Assembly: GCA_050288165.1 (NCBI GenBank)
Contig: JBNKDG010000010.1
Span: 1-64,000, forward strand
Length of the DNA stretch: 64,000 nt
Origin: JAPHTQ01 sp050288165
GTDB taxonomy: Bacteria; Pseudomonadota; Gammaproteobacteria; Thiohalomonadales; Thiohalomonadaceae
Direction of reading: 5' to 3'
The position numbers and the translations under genes are program-made. Within the stretch, counting starts at the first letter, position 1; every line of letters begins with the position of its first letter. The notes beneath the pieces are model-generated. The model was not told where the DNA came from. It was given only the letters and a program-made list of their open reading frames with translations, and ran no database searches. Positions 26,597 through 35,833 of the stretch are shown one piece after another.

Positions 26597-28141
26597 ATGC
26601 AGCAATTGAATCCATCTGAAATCAGTGATCTGATTAAAAAGCGCATCAGCAGCTTTGAGACAGTCACCGAAGCCCGCACCGAGGGCACCGTGGTCAGCCT
26701 GACCGACGGTATCGCCCGTATTCACGGTCTGGCTGACGTTATGTCCGGCGAGATGCTTGAGTTCCCGAACAACACCTTCGGCCTGGCGCTCAACCTTGAG
26801 CGTGACTCCGTCGGTGCGGTAATCCTCGGCCCCTACGAGCACATCTCTGAAGGCGACAAGGTCACCTGTACCGGTCGCATCATGGAAGTGCCTGTTGGTG
26901 AAGCCCTGCTGGGTCGCGTTGTCGACTCACTGGGTAACCCGATCGACGGCAAAGGCCCGATCGAAGCCCAGGGTTCCTCCCCGATTGAAAAGATCGCCCC
27001 CGGCGTACTGTGGCGTAAATCGGTAGACCAGCCGCTGCAAACCGGCCTCAAGTCTATCGACTCCATGGTGCCGATCGGCCGTGGTCAGCGCGAGCTGATC
27101 ATCGGTGACCGCCAGACTGGTAAGACCGCTGTGGCGATCGACGCGATCATCAACCAGAAAGGTACCGGCGTTAAGTGTATCTACGTTGCGGTTGGCCAGA
27201 AGGCCTCCTCTATCGCCAACGTGGTACGCAAGCTGGAAGAGCACGGCGCGCTGGCTCACACCATCGTTATCGCCGCGACCGCTTCCGACTCCGCCGCGCT
27301 GCAATACATCGCTCCTTACTCCGGTTGCGCCATGGGCGAATACTTCCGCGACAAGGGCGAAGATGCACTGATCGTATACGATGACCTGACCAAGCAGGCC
27401 TGGGCCTATCGCCAGGTTTCCCTGCTGCTGCGTCGTCCGCCGGGCCGTGAAGCTTATCCTGGTGACGTTTTCTACCTGCACTCACGTCTGCTCGAGCGCG
27501 CTGCTCGCGTTAACGTCGAGTGGGTTGAGAAGATGACCGACGGTAAGGTGAAAGGCAAAACCGGTTCTCTGACCGCTCTGCCGGTTATCGAGACCCAGGC
27601 CGGTGACGTATCTGCCTTCGTACCGACCAACGTTATCTCCATCACCGACGGTCAGATCTTCCTTGAGACCGACCTGTTCAACGCAGGTATCCGTCCGGCT
27701 ATCAACGCCGGTCTGTCGGTATCCCGCGTAGGTGGTGCAGCCCAGACCAAGATCATCAAGAAGCTCGGCGGCGGTATTCGTCTCGACCTGGCGCAGTATC
27801 GTGAACTGGCGGCCTTCGCCCAGTTTGCTTCTGACCTGGACGAATCCACCCGTAAGCAGATCGAACGTGGTCAGCGCGTTACCGAACTGATGAAGCAGAT
27901 GCAGTACGCCACCATGAGCGTAGGGCAGATGGCTATTTCACTGTTCGCGGCCAACCAGGGTTTCCTCGACGACGTCGCAGTAAACAAGGTCGTGGATTTC
28001 GAGAACGCCATGCAGGCGTACATGAAATCCGAGCAGGCTGATCTGCTGGCCAAGATCAACGAGACCGGCGACTACAACGACGAAATCGAAAAAGGCATGC
28101 GTGCTGCACTGGAGAAGTTCAAGTCCAGCAGCACCTGGTAA
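26597..28141 (+). CDS. atpA: F1Fo ATP synthase subunit alpha
   Basis: 514 residues. The non-catalytic nucleotide site has Walker A GDRQTGKTA, and the alpha signature PAINAGLSVSRVGGAAQ is intact. It contributes the arginine finger to the beta catalytic site. Length and order are typical of proteobacteria. Confidence 0.99.
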   Translation: MQQLNPSEISDLIKKRISSFETVTEARTEGTVVSLTDGIARIHGLADVMSGEMLEFPNNTFGLALNLERDSVGAVILGPYEHISEGDKVTCTGRIMEVPVGEALLGRVVDSLGNPIDGKGPIEAQGSSPIEKIAPGVLWRKSVDQPLQTGLKSIDSMVPIGRGQRELIIGDRQTGKTAVAIDAIINQKGTGVKCIYVAVGQKASSIANVVRKLEEHGALAHTIVIAATASDSAALQYIAPYSGCAMGEYFRDKGEDALIVYDDLTKQAWAYRQVSLLLRRPPGREAYPGDVFYLHSRLLERAARVNVEWVEKMTDGKVKGKTGSLTALPVIETQAGDVSAFVPTNVISITDGQIFLETDLFNAGIRPAINAGLSVSRVGGAAQTKIIKKLGGGIRLDLAQYRELAAFAQFASDLDESTRKQIERGQRVTELMKQMQYATMSVGQMAISLFAANQGFLDDVAVNKVVDFENAMQAYMKSEQADLLAKINETGDYNDEIEKGMRAALEKFKSSSTW

Positions 28142-28156
28142 GCGGGGGCCTTAACG

Positions 28157-29020
28157 ATGGCAAGCGGAAAAGAGATACGCACCAAGATCAAGAGTGTTCA
28201 GAACACTCAGAAGATCACCCGTGCGATGGAGATGGTGGCGGCAAGCAAAATGCGCAAAGCGCAGGACCGCATGCAGTCCACCCGTCCGTACGCAGACAAC
28301 ATTCGTCGTGTAATCGGCCACCTTGCCCATGCTCATCCGGAATACAGCCACACCTTCATGAAGGAGCGTGAGGTCAAGAAGGTGGGGATCGTGCTGATCT
28401 CCACCGATCGCGGCCTCTGCGGCGGCTTGAACACCAACCTGTTCAAGACCGGCGTGGCGCTGATGAAAGAGTGGAGCGGCAAGGGCGTCGGCATCGAACT
28501 TTGCACCGTCGGTACCAAAGGCATGGGTTTCTTCAAGCGACTGGGCGGAAACATCGTTTCCAGCGTCGGCCAGCTTGGTGATGCACCCCGTCTGGAAGAG
28601 CTGATCGGCACCGTCAAAGTCATGCTGGACAAGTTTGAAAGCGGCGAGATCGACAAGCTGTTCGTTGTATACAACGAGTTCGTCAACACCATGACCCAGA
28701 AGCCGAGCGTCGAGCAGATGCTGCCGATCGAAGCGAAGGAAATGGAGAAGAGCCTGCAACACCATTGGGACTATATCTACGAGCCCGATGCGAAAGAGGT
28801 TCTGGACGAGCTGCTGATGCGTTACGTCGAATCGTTGGTTTATCAGGGTGTGGTTGAGAACATCGCCTGTGAACAGGCGGCGCGTATGGTGGCCATGAAA
28901 GCGGCTTCCGATAACGCGGGCAACCTTATCGACGAACTGCAACTGGCCTACAACAAGGCGCGGCAGGCGGCGATCACCCAGGAGCTGTCCGAGATTGTGG
29001 CGGGCGCGGCGGCGGTTTAA
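28157..29020 (+). CDS. atpG: F1Fo ATP synthase subunit gamma
   Basis: 287 residues. The N-terminal rotor helix begins SGKEIRTKIKSVQNTQKIT and contains MVAASKMRKAQ. The central domain has STDRGLCGGLN, and the C-terminal helix has ASDNAGNLIDELQLAYNKAR. It forms the rotating shaft in the alpha-beta hexamer. It has the same length as the E. coli protein. No insertions of the plant regulatory type are seen. Confidence 0.98.
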   Translation: MASGKEIRTKIKSVQNTQKITRAMEMVAASKMRKAQDRMQSTRPYADNIRRVIGHLAHAHPEYSHTFMKEREVKKVGIVLISTDRGLCGGLNTNLFKTGVALMKEWSGKGVGIELCTVGTKGMGFFKRLGGNIVSSVGQLGDAPRLEELIGTVKVMLDKFESGEIDKLFVVYNEFVNTMTQKPSVEQMLPIEAKEMEKSLQHHWDYIYEPDAKEVLDELLMRYVESLVYQGVVENIACEQAARMVAMKAASDNAGNLIDELQLAYNKARQAAITQELSEIVAGAAAV

Positions 29021-29068
29021 CCGTTCGCTGCTGCGGCAAAGATTTTGAGCATTGTAAGGGGAACAGAG

Positions 29069-30466
29069 ATGAGTTCTGGAAAAATAGTACAAGTCATCGG
29101 CGCTGTTATCGACGTGGAATTCCCACGTGACAGCATGCCGAAGGTGTATGAAGCGCTGACCGTCGACGAAGCCGGCCTGACCCTCGAGGTTCAGCAGCAA
29201 CTCGGCGACGGCGTGGTTCGTACCATTGCCATGGGCGGTACCGACGGCATGAAACGCGGCATGGCCGTAGCAGCCACCGGCGCACCAATTTCGGTGCCGG
29301 TTGGTAAAGCTACCCTGGGTCGCATCATGGACGTTCTGGGTAACCCGGTAGACGAAAAAGGCCCGATCGGCGAAGAGCAGCGTTATGCGATTCACCGTAA
29401 GGCACCGGCCTACGAAGAGCTGTCCGCCAGCACCGAACTGCTGGAAACCGGCATCAAGGTTATCGACCTGGTTTGCCCGTTCGCCAAGGGCGGTAAAATC
29501 GGTCTGTTCGGTGGTGCGGGTGTAGGTAAGACCGTAAACATGCTGGAGCTGATCAACAACATCGCGACCCAGCACTCCGGTCTGTCTGTATTCGCCGGCG
29601 TAGGTGAGCGTACTCGTGAGGGTAACGACTTCTACCACGAAATGTCCGACGCCAAGGTTATCCGTCTGGACAACCTGCCGGAATCCAAGGTAGCGATGGT
29701 TTACGGTCAGATGAACGAACCGCCGGGCAACCGCCTGCGCGTGGCGCTGACCGGTCTGACCATGGCCGAATACTTCCGTGACGAAGGTCGTGACGTACTG
29801 TTGTTCATCGACAACATCTACCGTTACACCCTGGCCGGAACCGAGGTATCTGCGCTGCTGGGTCGTATGCCTTCAGCGGTAGGTTACCAGCCGACTCTGG
29901 CGGAAGAGATGGGCGCCCTGCAGGAGCGTATCACCTCCACCAAAACCGGTTCTATCACCTCCATCCAGGCGGTATACGTACCGGCGGACGACCTGACTGA
30001 CCCGTCACCGGCCACCACCTTCGCCCACCTGGACGCGACCGTGGTACTGTCCCGTCAGATCGCCGAACTGGGTATCTACCCGGCGGTTGACCCGCTCGAC
30101 TCCACCAGCCGTCAGCTCGACCCGCTGGTAGTTGGTAACGAGCACTACGAAGTAGCCCGTAGCGTTCAGGGTCTGCTGCAGCGTTATAAGGAACTGCGTG
30201 ACATCATCGCGATTCTGGGTATGGACGAACTGTCTGAAGAAGACAAACTGATCGTTGCCCGTGCGCGTAAGATCCAGCGCTTCCTGTCCCAGCCGTTCTT
30301 CGTGGCTGAGGTATTTACCGGTACTCCGGGCAAATACGTCTCCCTGAAGGACACCATTTCCGGGTTCAAGGGTATCGTCAACGGCGAATACGACCACCTG
30401 CCTGAGCAGGCGTTCTACATGGTCGGCGGCATTGACGAAGTGGTCGAGAAGGCCAAATCCCTGTAA
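29069..30466 (+). CDS. atpD: F1Fo ATP synthase subunit beta
   Basis: 465 residues from the ATG at 29069, preceded by AAGGGGA; an upstream in-frame TTG is disregarded. The catalytic P-loop is GGAGVGKTV, the catalytic Glu is in GVGERTREGNDF, and the DELSEED lever is DELSEEDK. It makes and hydrolyses ATP. All expected motifs are present. Confidence 0.99.
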   Translation: MSSGKIVQVIGAVIDVEFPRDSMPKVYEALTVDEAGLTLEVQQQLGDGVVRTIAMGGTDGMKRGMAVAATGAPISVPVGKATLGRIMDVLGNPVDEKGPIGEEQRYAIHRKAPAYEELSASTELLETGIKVIDLVCPFAKGGKIGLFGGAGVGKTVNMLELINNIATQHSGLSVFAGVGERTREGNDFYHEMSDAKVIRLDNLPESKVAMVYGQMNEPPGNRLRVALTGLTMAEYFRDEGRDVLLFIDNIYRYTLAGTEVSALLGRMPSAVGYQPTLAEEMGALQERITSTKTGSITSIQAVYVPADDLTDPSPATTFAHLDATVVLSRQIAELGIYPAVDPLDSTSRQLDPLVVGNEHYEVARSVQGLLQRYKELRDIIAILGMDELSEEDKLIVARARKIQRFLSQPFFVAEVFTGTPGKYVSLKDTISGFKGIVNGEYDHLPEQAFYMVGGIDEVVEKAKSL

Positions 30467-30490
30467 ACCAACCCGCAGCGGGGATATAGT

Positions 30491-30925
30491 ATGTCTATGA
30501 CTATGCACGTAAACATCGTCAGCGCTGAGGCAGAGATCTACTCCGGAACCGTGGAGCAGGTCTACGCACCGGCGGTGATGGGCGAGGTGGGGATCTATCC
30601 CCGCCACACCCAGCTGCTCACCAAGCTGAAGCCGGGTGAGGTGCGCGTGGTCAAGGAAGGTGGCGAAGAGGAGTTCTACTTCGTCTCCGGCGGCATCCTC
30701 GAGGTGCAGCCCCACGTGGTCACCGTGCTGGCCGACACCGCAGTCCGTGCCAAGGACCTCGACGAGGCCAAGGCGATGGAAGCGAAAAAGCGCGCCGAAC
30801 AGGCGTTGCAGGATCGCAAGGGTGACATTGACTACGCACGTGCCGAGGCCGAACTGGCCGAAGCCATCGCGCAGCTCCAGGCCATCCAGCGTATGCGCCG
30901 CAAGTTCGGCGGTCAGCGCAGCTAA
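30491..30925 (+). CDS. atpC: F1Fo ATP synthase subunit epsilon
   Basis: 144 residues. The N-terminal beta-sandwich (MTMHVNIVSAEAEIYSGTVE and on, with GEVGIYPRHTQLLTKLKPG) is followed by the two-helix C-terminal domain that can brake ATP hydrolysis (DEAKAMEAKKRAEQAL). It is the last gene of the operon; a strong terminator starts about 40 bp after its stop. Confidence 0.98.
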   Translation: MSMTMHVNIVSAEAEIYSGTVEQVYAPAVMGEVGIYPRHTQLLTKLKPGEVRVVKEGGEEEFYFVSGGILEVQPHVVTVLADTAVRAKDLDEAKAMEAKKRAEQALQDRKGDIDYARAEAELAEAIAQLQAIQRMRRKFGGQRS

Positions 30926-30966
30926 GGCTCTGACGATACCTGCCTCAGGCAGGCAAGTAGTGAGTA

Positions 30967-30996
30967 CAAAAGGGCAGTGTTACACTGCCCTTTTTT
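30967..30996 (+). terminator. Rho-independent terminator of the atp operon
   Basis: AAAAGGGCAGTG, a TTA loop and CACTGCCCTTTTTT form a 9-11 bp GC-rich hairpin directly followed by a T-run. It stands 42 bp after atpC and ends the ATP synthase transcript. Confidence 0.95.
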
Positions 30997-31013
30997 CGTT
31001 GTACGGAAAAAGA

Positions 31014-31091
31014 AGGTGACAGGTAGCAGGTGACAGGTAACAGGTTAAACAAAGGGTTTTCCTGCAACCTGCAACCTGTTACCTGATACCT
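31014..31091. repeat. Facing arrays of 7-bp units between atpC and glmU
   Basis: The left array is AGGTGAC, AGGTAGC, AGGTGAC, AGGTAAC and a degenerate AGGTTAA (31014-31048). The right array is GCAACCT, GCAACCT, GTTACCT, GATACCT (31064-31091), the reverse complement of the same unit. The units keep strict 7-bp register in both arms, around a 15-bp centre. The array ends 32 bp before glmU. Confidence 0.85.
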
Positions 31092-31123
31092 TGTTTAATA
31101 GAAATGGAAAGACTGTAACTGCC

Positions 31124-32488
31124 ATGAATCTTGAAGTCGTCATCTTAGCCGCCGGTCAGGGCACCCGCATGCGTTCCGCGCTGCCCAAGGTACTGCATCC
31201 CATCGCCGGTAAACCGATGCTGGCCCATGTCATCGCCACCGCACGTAGGCTGTCGCCAAAGGCGATCCACGTGGTCTACGGACACGGCGGCGAAACGGTG
31301 CGCGAAACGATCAACGACGACGGCGTGAACTGGGTGGAGCAGGCGCAGCAGCTCGGTACCGGCCACGCGGTGGAACAGGCGATGCCGAAGGTGGCCGGCG
31401 ACTCCACCGTGCTGGTGCTTTACGGCGACGTGCCACTGATCAGCCAGACAACGCTGCAACACCTGCTGGAGAACGTTAACGGTGGTATGGCACTACTTAC
31501 CGTGATGCTGGATAACCCAACCGGCTACGGCCGTATCGTGCGCGATGGCAACGGAAAGGTACTGGCCATCGTTGAACAGAAAGACGCCAACGAAGAACAA
31601 CTGGCGATCCGCGAAGGCAACAGCGGCATCCTCGCCTGTAATGGCGGCAAGCTGCGTGGCTGGCTCAAGCAACTGGAAAACAACAACGCCCAGGGTGAGT
31701 TCTATCTCACCGACACCATCGCCCTGGCGGAAAAAGAAGGTCTGACGGTTAATGGCATCGTGGCGCAATCGGAAGCGGAGGTATCGGGTGTGAACGATCG
31801 ACTGCAACTGGCAAAACTGGAGCGAGAGTACCAACTGCAAAAGGCCGAGGGGCTGATGCGCGAAGGGGTGACGATTATCGATCCGGCCCGCTTCGATCAG
31901 CGCGGAACACTGACCTGCGGCAAGGACTGTACTATCGATGTTGGGGCAATATTCGAAGGCGACGTGGTGCTCGGTGATCGGGTGCGCGTCGGCGCCAACT
32001 GTGTACTGCGCAATGTGAAGATCGCCGACGATGTATGCATCGAACCAATGAGCGTGATCGAAGAGGCGGTGATCGACAGCCACTGCGCCATTGGTCCCTT
32101 TGCCCGCATTCGTCCCGGTACGCATCTTTCTGAAAAGGCGCGGGTCGGAAACTTTGTCGAGATCAAGAACAGCGAGATCGGCAAGGGTTCCAAGGTGAAT
32201 CACCTCAGCTATGTCGGCGACACCACCATGGGTAGTGAGGTGAATATCGGTGCCGGTACCATCACCTGCAACTACGACGGCGCCAACAAACATCGAACCG
32301 AGATCGGCGATCGGGTTTTTGTCGGCTCAGACACGCAACTGGTCGCGCCGGTGAAGATCGGCGATGGTGCCACCATCGGTGCCGGTTCCACCATCACCCG
32401 CGATGCACCGGAAGAGGCGCTGACGCTGTCGCGCAGTAGCCAGAAAAGTATTAACGGCTGGAAACGGCCCGTGAAGAAACCGAAATAG
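31124..32488 (+). CDS. glmU: Bifunctional GlcNAc-1-P uridyltransferase / GlcN-1-P acetyltransferase GlmU
   Basis: 454 residues from the ATG at 31124; the frame opens 11 codons upstream inside the repeat array, which is not a plausible start. The N-terminal pyrophosphorylase domain has LAAGQGTRMRSALPKVLHP. The C-terminal left-handed beta-helix has hexapeptide repeats and the acetyltransferase motif NHLSYVGDTTMGSEVNIGAG. It makes UDP-GlcNAc for peptidoglycan and LPS. The next gene, ten bases on, is glmS, which supplies its substrate line. Confidence 0.98.
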   Translation: MNLEVVILAAGQGTRMRSALPKVLHPIAGKPMLAHVIATARRLSPKAIHVVYGHGGETVRETINDDGVNWVEQAQQLGTGHAVEQAMPKVAGDSTVLVLYGDVPLISQTTLQHLLENVNGGMALLTVMLDNPTGYGRIVRDGNGKVLAIVEQKDANEEQLAIREGNSGILACNGGKLRGWLKQLENNNAQGEFYLTDTIALAEKEGLTVNGIVAQSEAEVSGVNDRLQLAKLEREYQLQKAEGLMREGVTIIDPARFDQRGTLTCGKDCTIDVGAIFEGDVVLGDRVRVGANCVLRNVKIADDVCIEPMSVIEEAVIDSHCAIGPFARIRPGTHLSEKARVGNFVEIKNSEIGKGSKVNHLSYVGDTTMGSEVNIGAGTITCNYDGANKHRTEIGDRVFVGSDTQLVAPVKIGDGATIGAGSTITRDAPEEALTLSRSSQKSINGWKRPVKKPK

Positions 32489-32497
32489 GAATTCAAT

Positions 32498-34330
32498 ATG
32501 TGCGGTATTGTTGGAGCGATTGCTGAACGTGAAGTAACCCCGATCCTGCTGGAAGGGCTGCGTCGACTGGAATATCGCGGCTACGACTCGGCGGGCATTG
32601 CGGTACTGACCAAAGACGGGTGTCTCGACCGTGAGCGCATACCGGGCAAGGTGCAGATGCTGGCCGATGCACTGGTGAAGCATCCGCTGCAGGGTACTCT
32701 GGGTATTGCCCATACCCGTTGGGCAACCCACGGCAAACCGACAGAGAAGAACGCCCACCCGCACATCTGCAATCAGGGTGTTGCCGTAGTACACAACGGC
32801 ATCATCGAAAACCACGAAGCGCTGCGCCGTAGCCAGAAAGAAGAAGGCTATACCTTCACCTCCGATACCGACACCGAAGTGGTAGTGCACCAGATCCACA
32901 AACACCATGCACAGGGTAAGGAACTGCTGCAGTCGGTTGTCGACACCATCGCCGAACTGCACGGTGCCTATGCACTGGGTGTGATCAGCACCAACGAACC
33001 GAATCGCCTGATCGCGGCGCGCCGCGGCAGTCCGCTGGTAATTGGTCTCGGTATTGGTGAAAACTTTATCGCTTCCGACGTCGCAGCATTGCTGCCGGTC
33101 ACCCGTCGTTTTATCTTCCTCGAAGAGGGCGACGTGGCCGACATCCATCGTGACCGTGTGACCATTTACGATCATCAGGGCAACTATGTGCGTCGCGAGA
33201 TCGTCGAGTCGTCGCTGACTGCCGATGCCACCGATCGCGGCAAGTATCGTCACTACATGCTCAAGGAGATCCACGAGCAACCGCGTGCCATTGCCGATAC
33301 CCTGGAAGGGCGTGTTGCTAATGGTAAGGTGCTGGAAGCGAGCTTCGGTCCGGAAGCGGCGGCGATCTTCGACAAGATCAAATCGGTACAGATCATCGCC
33401 TGCGGCACCAGCTACCACGCAGGCATGGTGGCGCGTAACTGGTTCGAGGGTGTGGCCGGTATACCGTGCCGCGTCGAAGTCGCCAGTGAATTCCGCTACC
33501 GTCACCCGGTCGCCGATCCCGATGCGCTGGTGGTGGTGATCTCCCAGTCCGGTGAAACTGCCGATACCCTCGCCGCCCTGCGTGCAACCAAGGAGTGGGG
33601 TTATGGTGCCTCGGTAGCGATCTGCAACGTACCGGAGAGCTCACTCTCCCGCGAAGCGGATCTGACCCTGATGACCCGTGCCGGTCCCGAGATCGGTGTC
33701 GCCTCCACCAAAGCCTTCACCACCCAATTGGTTGCACTGCTGCTGCTGGTTACCGCCATAGGTCGTCGCCATCGCATCGACACCAAGCGCGAAGCCGCCA
33801 TCGTCGAACAACTGCAAGCGCTGCCGCGCCAGGTGGAGATGGTGCTGAACCTCGACGATACCATCCGCGAACTGTCGGAACAGTTCGCCGACAAACATCA
33901 TGCTCTGTTCCTCGGTCGCGGCGTGCAATATCCGGTGGCAATGGAAGGTGCGCTGAAGCTGAAAGAGATCTCCTACATACACGCCGAGGCCTATCCGGCA
34001 GGCGAACTCAAACACGGCCCGCTGGCATTGGTCGATGAAGAGATGCCGGTCATCGCCGTTGCACCCAACGATGAGCTGCTGGAAAAACTCAAATCCAATC
34101 TGGAAGAAGTGCGCGCCCGTGGCGGTGAGCTATACGTCTTTGCCGATCACAGCGCTGGCATGGACGGCAGCGAGCGGGTGCATGTCATTCCCGTTCCACC
34201 CGGAGGTAGTCATGTTGCACCGATTATCTTCACCATACCGCTGCAACTGCTCTCCTATCATGTTGCCGTGCTGAAGGGGACGGATGTGGATCAGCCGAGG
34301 AATTTGGCGAAGTCAGTGACGGTTGAATAG
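32498..34330 (+). CDS. glmS: Glutamine-fructose-6-phosphate aminotransferase GlmS
   Basis: 610 residues. Cys2 (MCGIVGAI) is the glutaminase nucleophile. Two SIS domains carry the sugar site (CGTSYHAG, SQSGETADTLAAL), and the C-terminus LAKSVTVE is the invariant end. Its last 36 bp (34295-34330) correspond to the conserved sequence that Tn7's TnsD reads as attTn7 in other bacteria. An accessory segment begins directly downstream, but no Tn7 genes are present. Confidence 0.98.
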   Translation: MCGIVGAIAEREVTPILLEGLRRLEYRGYDSAGIAVLTKDGCLDRERIPGKVQMLADALVKHPLQGTLGIAHTRWATHGKPTEKNAHPHICNQGVAVVHNGIIENHEALRRSQKEEGYTFTSDTDTEVVVHQIHKHHAQGKELLQSVVDTIAELHGAYALGVISTNEPNRLIAARRGSPLVIGLGIGENFIASDVAALLPVTRRFIFLEEGDVADIHRDRVTIYDHQGNYVRREIVESSLTADATDRGKYRHYMLKEIHEQPRAIADTLEGRVANGKVLEASFGPEAAAIFDKIKSVQIIACGTSYHAGMVARNWFEGVAGIPCRVEVASEFRYRHPVADPDALVVVISQSGETADTLAALRATKEWGYGASVAICNVPESSLSREADLTLMTRAGPEIGVASTKAFTTQLVALLLLVTAIGRRHRIDTKREAAIVEQLQALPRQVEMVLNLDDTIRELSEQFADKHHALFLGRGVQYPVAMEGALKLKEISYIHAEAYPAGELKHGPLALVDEEMPVIAVAPNDELLEKLKSNLEEVRARGGELYVFADHSAGMDGSERVHVIPVPPGGSHVAPIIFTIPLQLLSYHVAVLKGTDVDQPRNLAKSVTVE

Positions 34331-34396
34331 GTAGGTTAAGTTGTAGTTGCCGATAGGGCTCCTGGAAGAGTAGATAAGAAAGGAGGAATCACGGCA

Positions 34397-34429
34397 ATGA
34401 AGAAAAAATTGGATCTCTTGTGTCAGTAA
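34397..34429 (+). other. Possible 10-codon peptide with a strong ribosome-binding site
   Basis: AAAGGAGG (34379-34386) stands ten bases before an ATG that encodes MKKKLDLLCQ then stop. The gap between glmS and the next gene (34331-34492) otherwise shows nothing recognisable, and no terminator for glmS was found in it. This may be a leader peptide, a remnant or chance. Confidence 0.2.
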
Positions 34430-34492
34430 GGAAGACGACATATTTTCTGTATCTGTAGCGACGTAGAATTATGGGTAGGTGTATATCTCGCC

Positions 34493-35425
34493 ATGTCAAA
34501 CTTTTACAAAATATCAATATATGCAATTGGCAAGCATGATCATATTGATATAACAAAAGAGCAGTTTGATGAAATAAAGAAAACACAGCACATGATTGCG
34601 TTTGGTTTAGCTGCTGAGGAAAAATTAGATCTATTAGCAGAAAACTATGCTGATTTAGAGCGTGAGTTGATTGACATGGCTATACAACATAGCATTTTTT
34701 CAGGCACGCTTGAGCAACTCCTTTCCGAATCTAGGCATAAAGTCAACAGAAGACTGATTAATCTATTGACATCCGCTCGTTTGTATCATGATCAAATAGC
34801 GCATGCATTAAGTAGCATTTACGGCAAGCAAAGTAGTGAATTAGCACAGTTTCGCTCATATGTTAATGATGTATATGATTCAAGTCTGTCTTATCGAGCA
34901 CTAGAAGCGCTTCGAAATCATGTCCAACATGCAAGTTTGCCTATTACAGCAATAAGCTTCCCAATGAGCGTTGTAGAGCGTGATGCCAGTAATTCTAAAC
35001 CAGGCGTGCCTACTAAGATTAGTTATAAAGTTGTTCCATTCATTGGTATGGAATCACTTGAAGAAAACAAGGACTTCAAAAGAATTGTTCTTAAAGAACT
35101 AAAATCAGTTGCAAACAAAAATAATGACATCGAAGTTGTGCCTATGGTAAGGGAATATGTATCAGGTATAGGGTATATACATAATAAACTAAGAGAAATA
35201 TGCAGAACTGATGTAGAGGCAGCAGAAAGCACTCTAGAAAAATATAGAAATATGGCCCCAGAAGTTTCTGAAGGTCTTGCGGCAATCGAGTACACAGAAG
35301 AATCCATATATACTGATCATGTATTTCTGATTGATAGGCCAGTCAAAAGGTGGCGTAACTTTCTATCAAAAAACAGAAATCTTGAGCGCGTTTCATATAA
35401 TTTTGTTACCTCTGAACATGGATAA
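34493..35425 (+). CDS. Hypothetical protein with a HEPN-like RNxxxH motif
   Basis: 310 residues, unrecognised as a whole. The sequence is predominantly helical in its first 150 residues, and Arg141-Asn142-x3-His146 (LRNHVQH) matches the R-[N/D/H]-x3-H signature of HEPN ribonucleases, after a helical stretch rich in Leu/Ala (RLINLLTSARLYHDQIAHAL). The C-terminal half has no family resemblance that I can see. The gene is clearly more AT-rich than glmS, uses codons such as ATA and AGA freely, and begins the accessory segment downstream of glmS. A role in RNA cleavage or phage defence is a speculation from the motif and the location. No adjacent antitoxin-like gene is seen. Confidence 0.6.
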   Translation: MSNFYKISIYAIGKHDHIDITKEQFDEIKKTQHMIAFGLAAEEKLDLLAENYADLERELIDMAIQHSIFSGTLEQLLSESRHKVNRRLINLLTSARLYHDQIAHALSSIYGKQSSELAQFRSYVNDVYDSSLSYRALEALRNHVQHASLPITAISFPMSVVERDASNSKPGVPTKISYKVVPFIGMESLEENKDFKRIVLKELKSVANKNNDIEVVPMVREYVSGIGYIHNKLREICRTDVEAAESTLEKYRNMAPEVSEGLAAIEYTEESIYTDHVFLIDRPVKRWRNFLSKNRNLERVSYNFVTSEHG

Positions 35426-35450
35426 TATGTTTGAAGTGTTTTGGGTCAGA

Positions 35451-35469
35451 TGAATAAGTGGGGTCAGAT
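35451..35469. repeat. 19-bp direct repeat, left copy
   Basis: TGAATAAGTGGGGTCAGAT, identical to 38852-38870. A partial unit (GGGTCAGAT) precedes it at 35444. The two full copies bracket the IS element, the lipoprotein gene and the exported-protein gene. Confidence 0.8.
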
Positions 35470-35530
35470 TGGCATGCCCCGGATAAAACGGACACCAACT
35501 TTAGGGGATAATACCCTTGGGAGGTGTCCA

Positions 35531-35833
35531 ATGGCAAAGCGTGAAAGCTACACGAAAGAGTTCAAACAGGAAGCGGTCAAACTGCTCGAGAAAGGCGATA
35601 AACCAGCAATTGAATTAGCGCGAGAACTGGGTGTTCGCCGTAACCTTCTCTACAAATGGCAAGAGCAGCTTCGTACCAAAGGCACAGCGGCTTTTTCCGG
35701 GCCAGGAAGGCCAGCATCGGATTCGAGCAAGGATGCCGAGATCGCTCGTCTCAAACAGGAGCTGGAACAGGTCAAGGAGGAGCGCGACATCCTAAAAAAG
35801 GCGGCAGCGTACTTCGCCAAGGATGTTCGGTGA
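35531..35833 (+). CDS. IS3-family transposase OrfA (DNA-binding protein)
   Basis: 100 residues from the ATG at 35531, preceded by GGGAGGTG. The helix-turn-helix (YTKEFKQEAVKLLEKG, ELARELGVRRNLLYKWQEQL) is followed by a leucine-zipper-like helix (DAEIARLKQELEQVKEERDIL, given here by its core ARLKQELEQV). The slippery heptamer A-AAA-AAG at 35794-35800 lies in its reading frame and allows -1 frameshifting into orfB. Confidence 0.92.
   Translation: MAKRESYTKEFKQEAVKLLEKGDKPAIELARELGVRRNLLYKWQEQLRTKGTAAFSGPGRPASDSSKDAEIARLKQELEQVKEERDILKKAAAYFAKDVR

Noticed and set aside
28151..29638. Long open frame (495 codons) antisense to atpG and atpD
   Set aside because: It is the mirror of two highly conserved genes in GC-rich DNA, with no ribosome-binding site and low-complexity translation. 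The same holds for long antisense frames over atpB (24252-25196), glmS (32327-33505), ntrX (51562-52872) and the receptor gene at 8722-9879.
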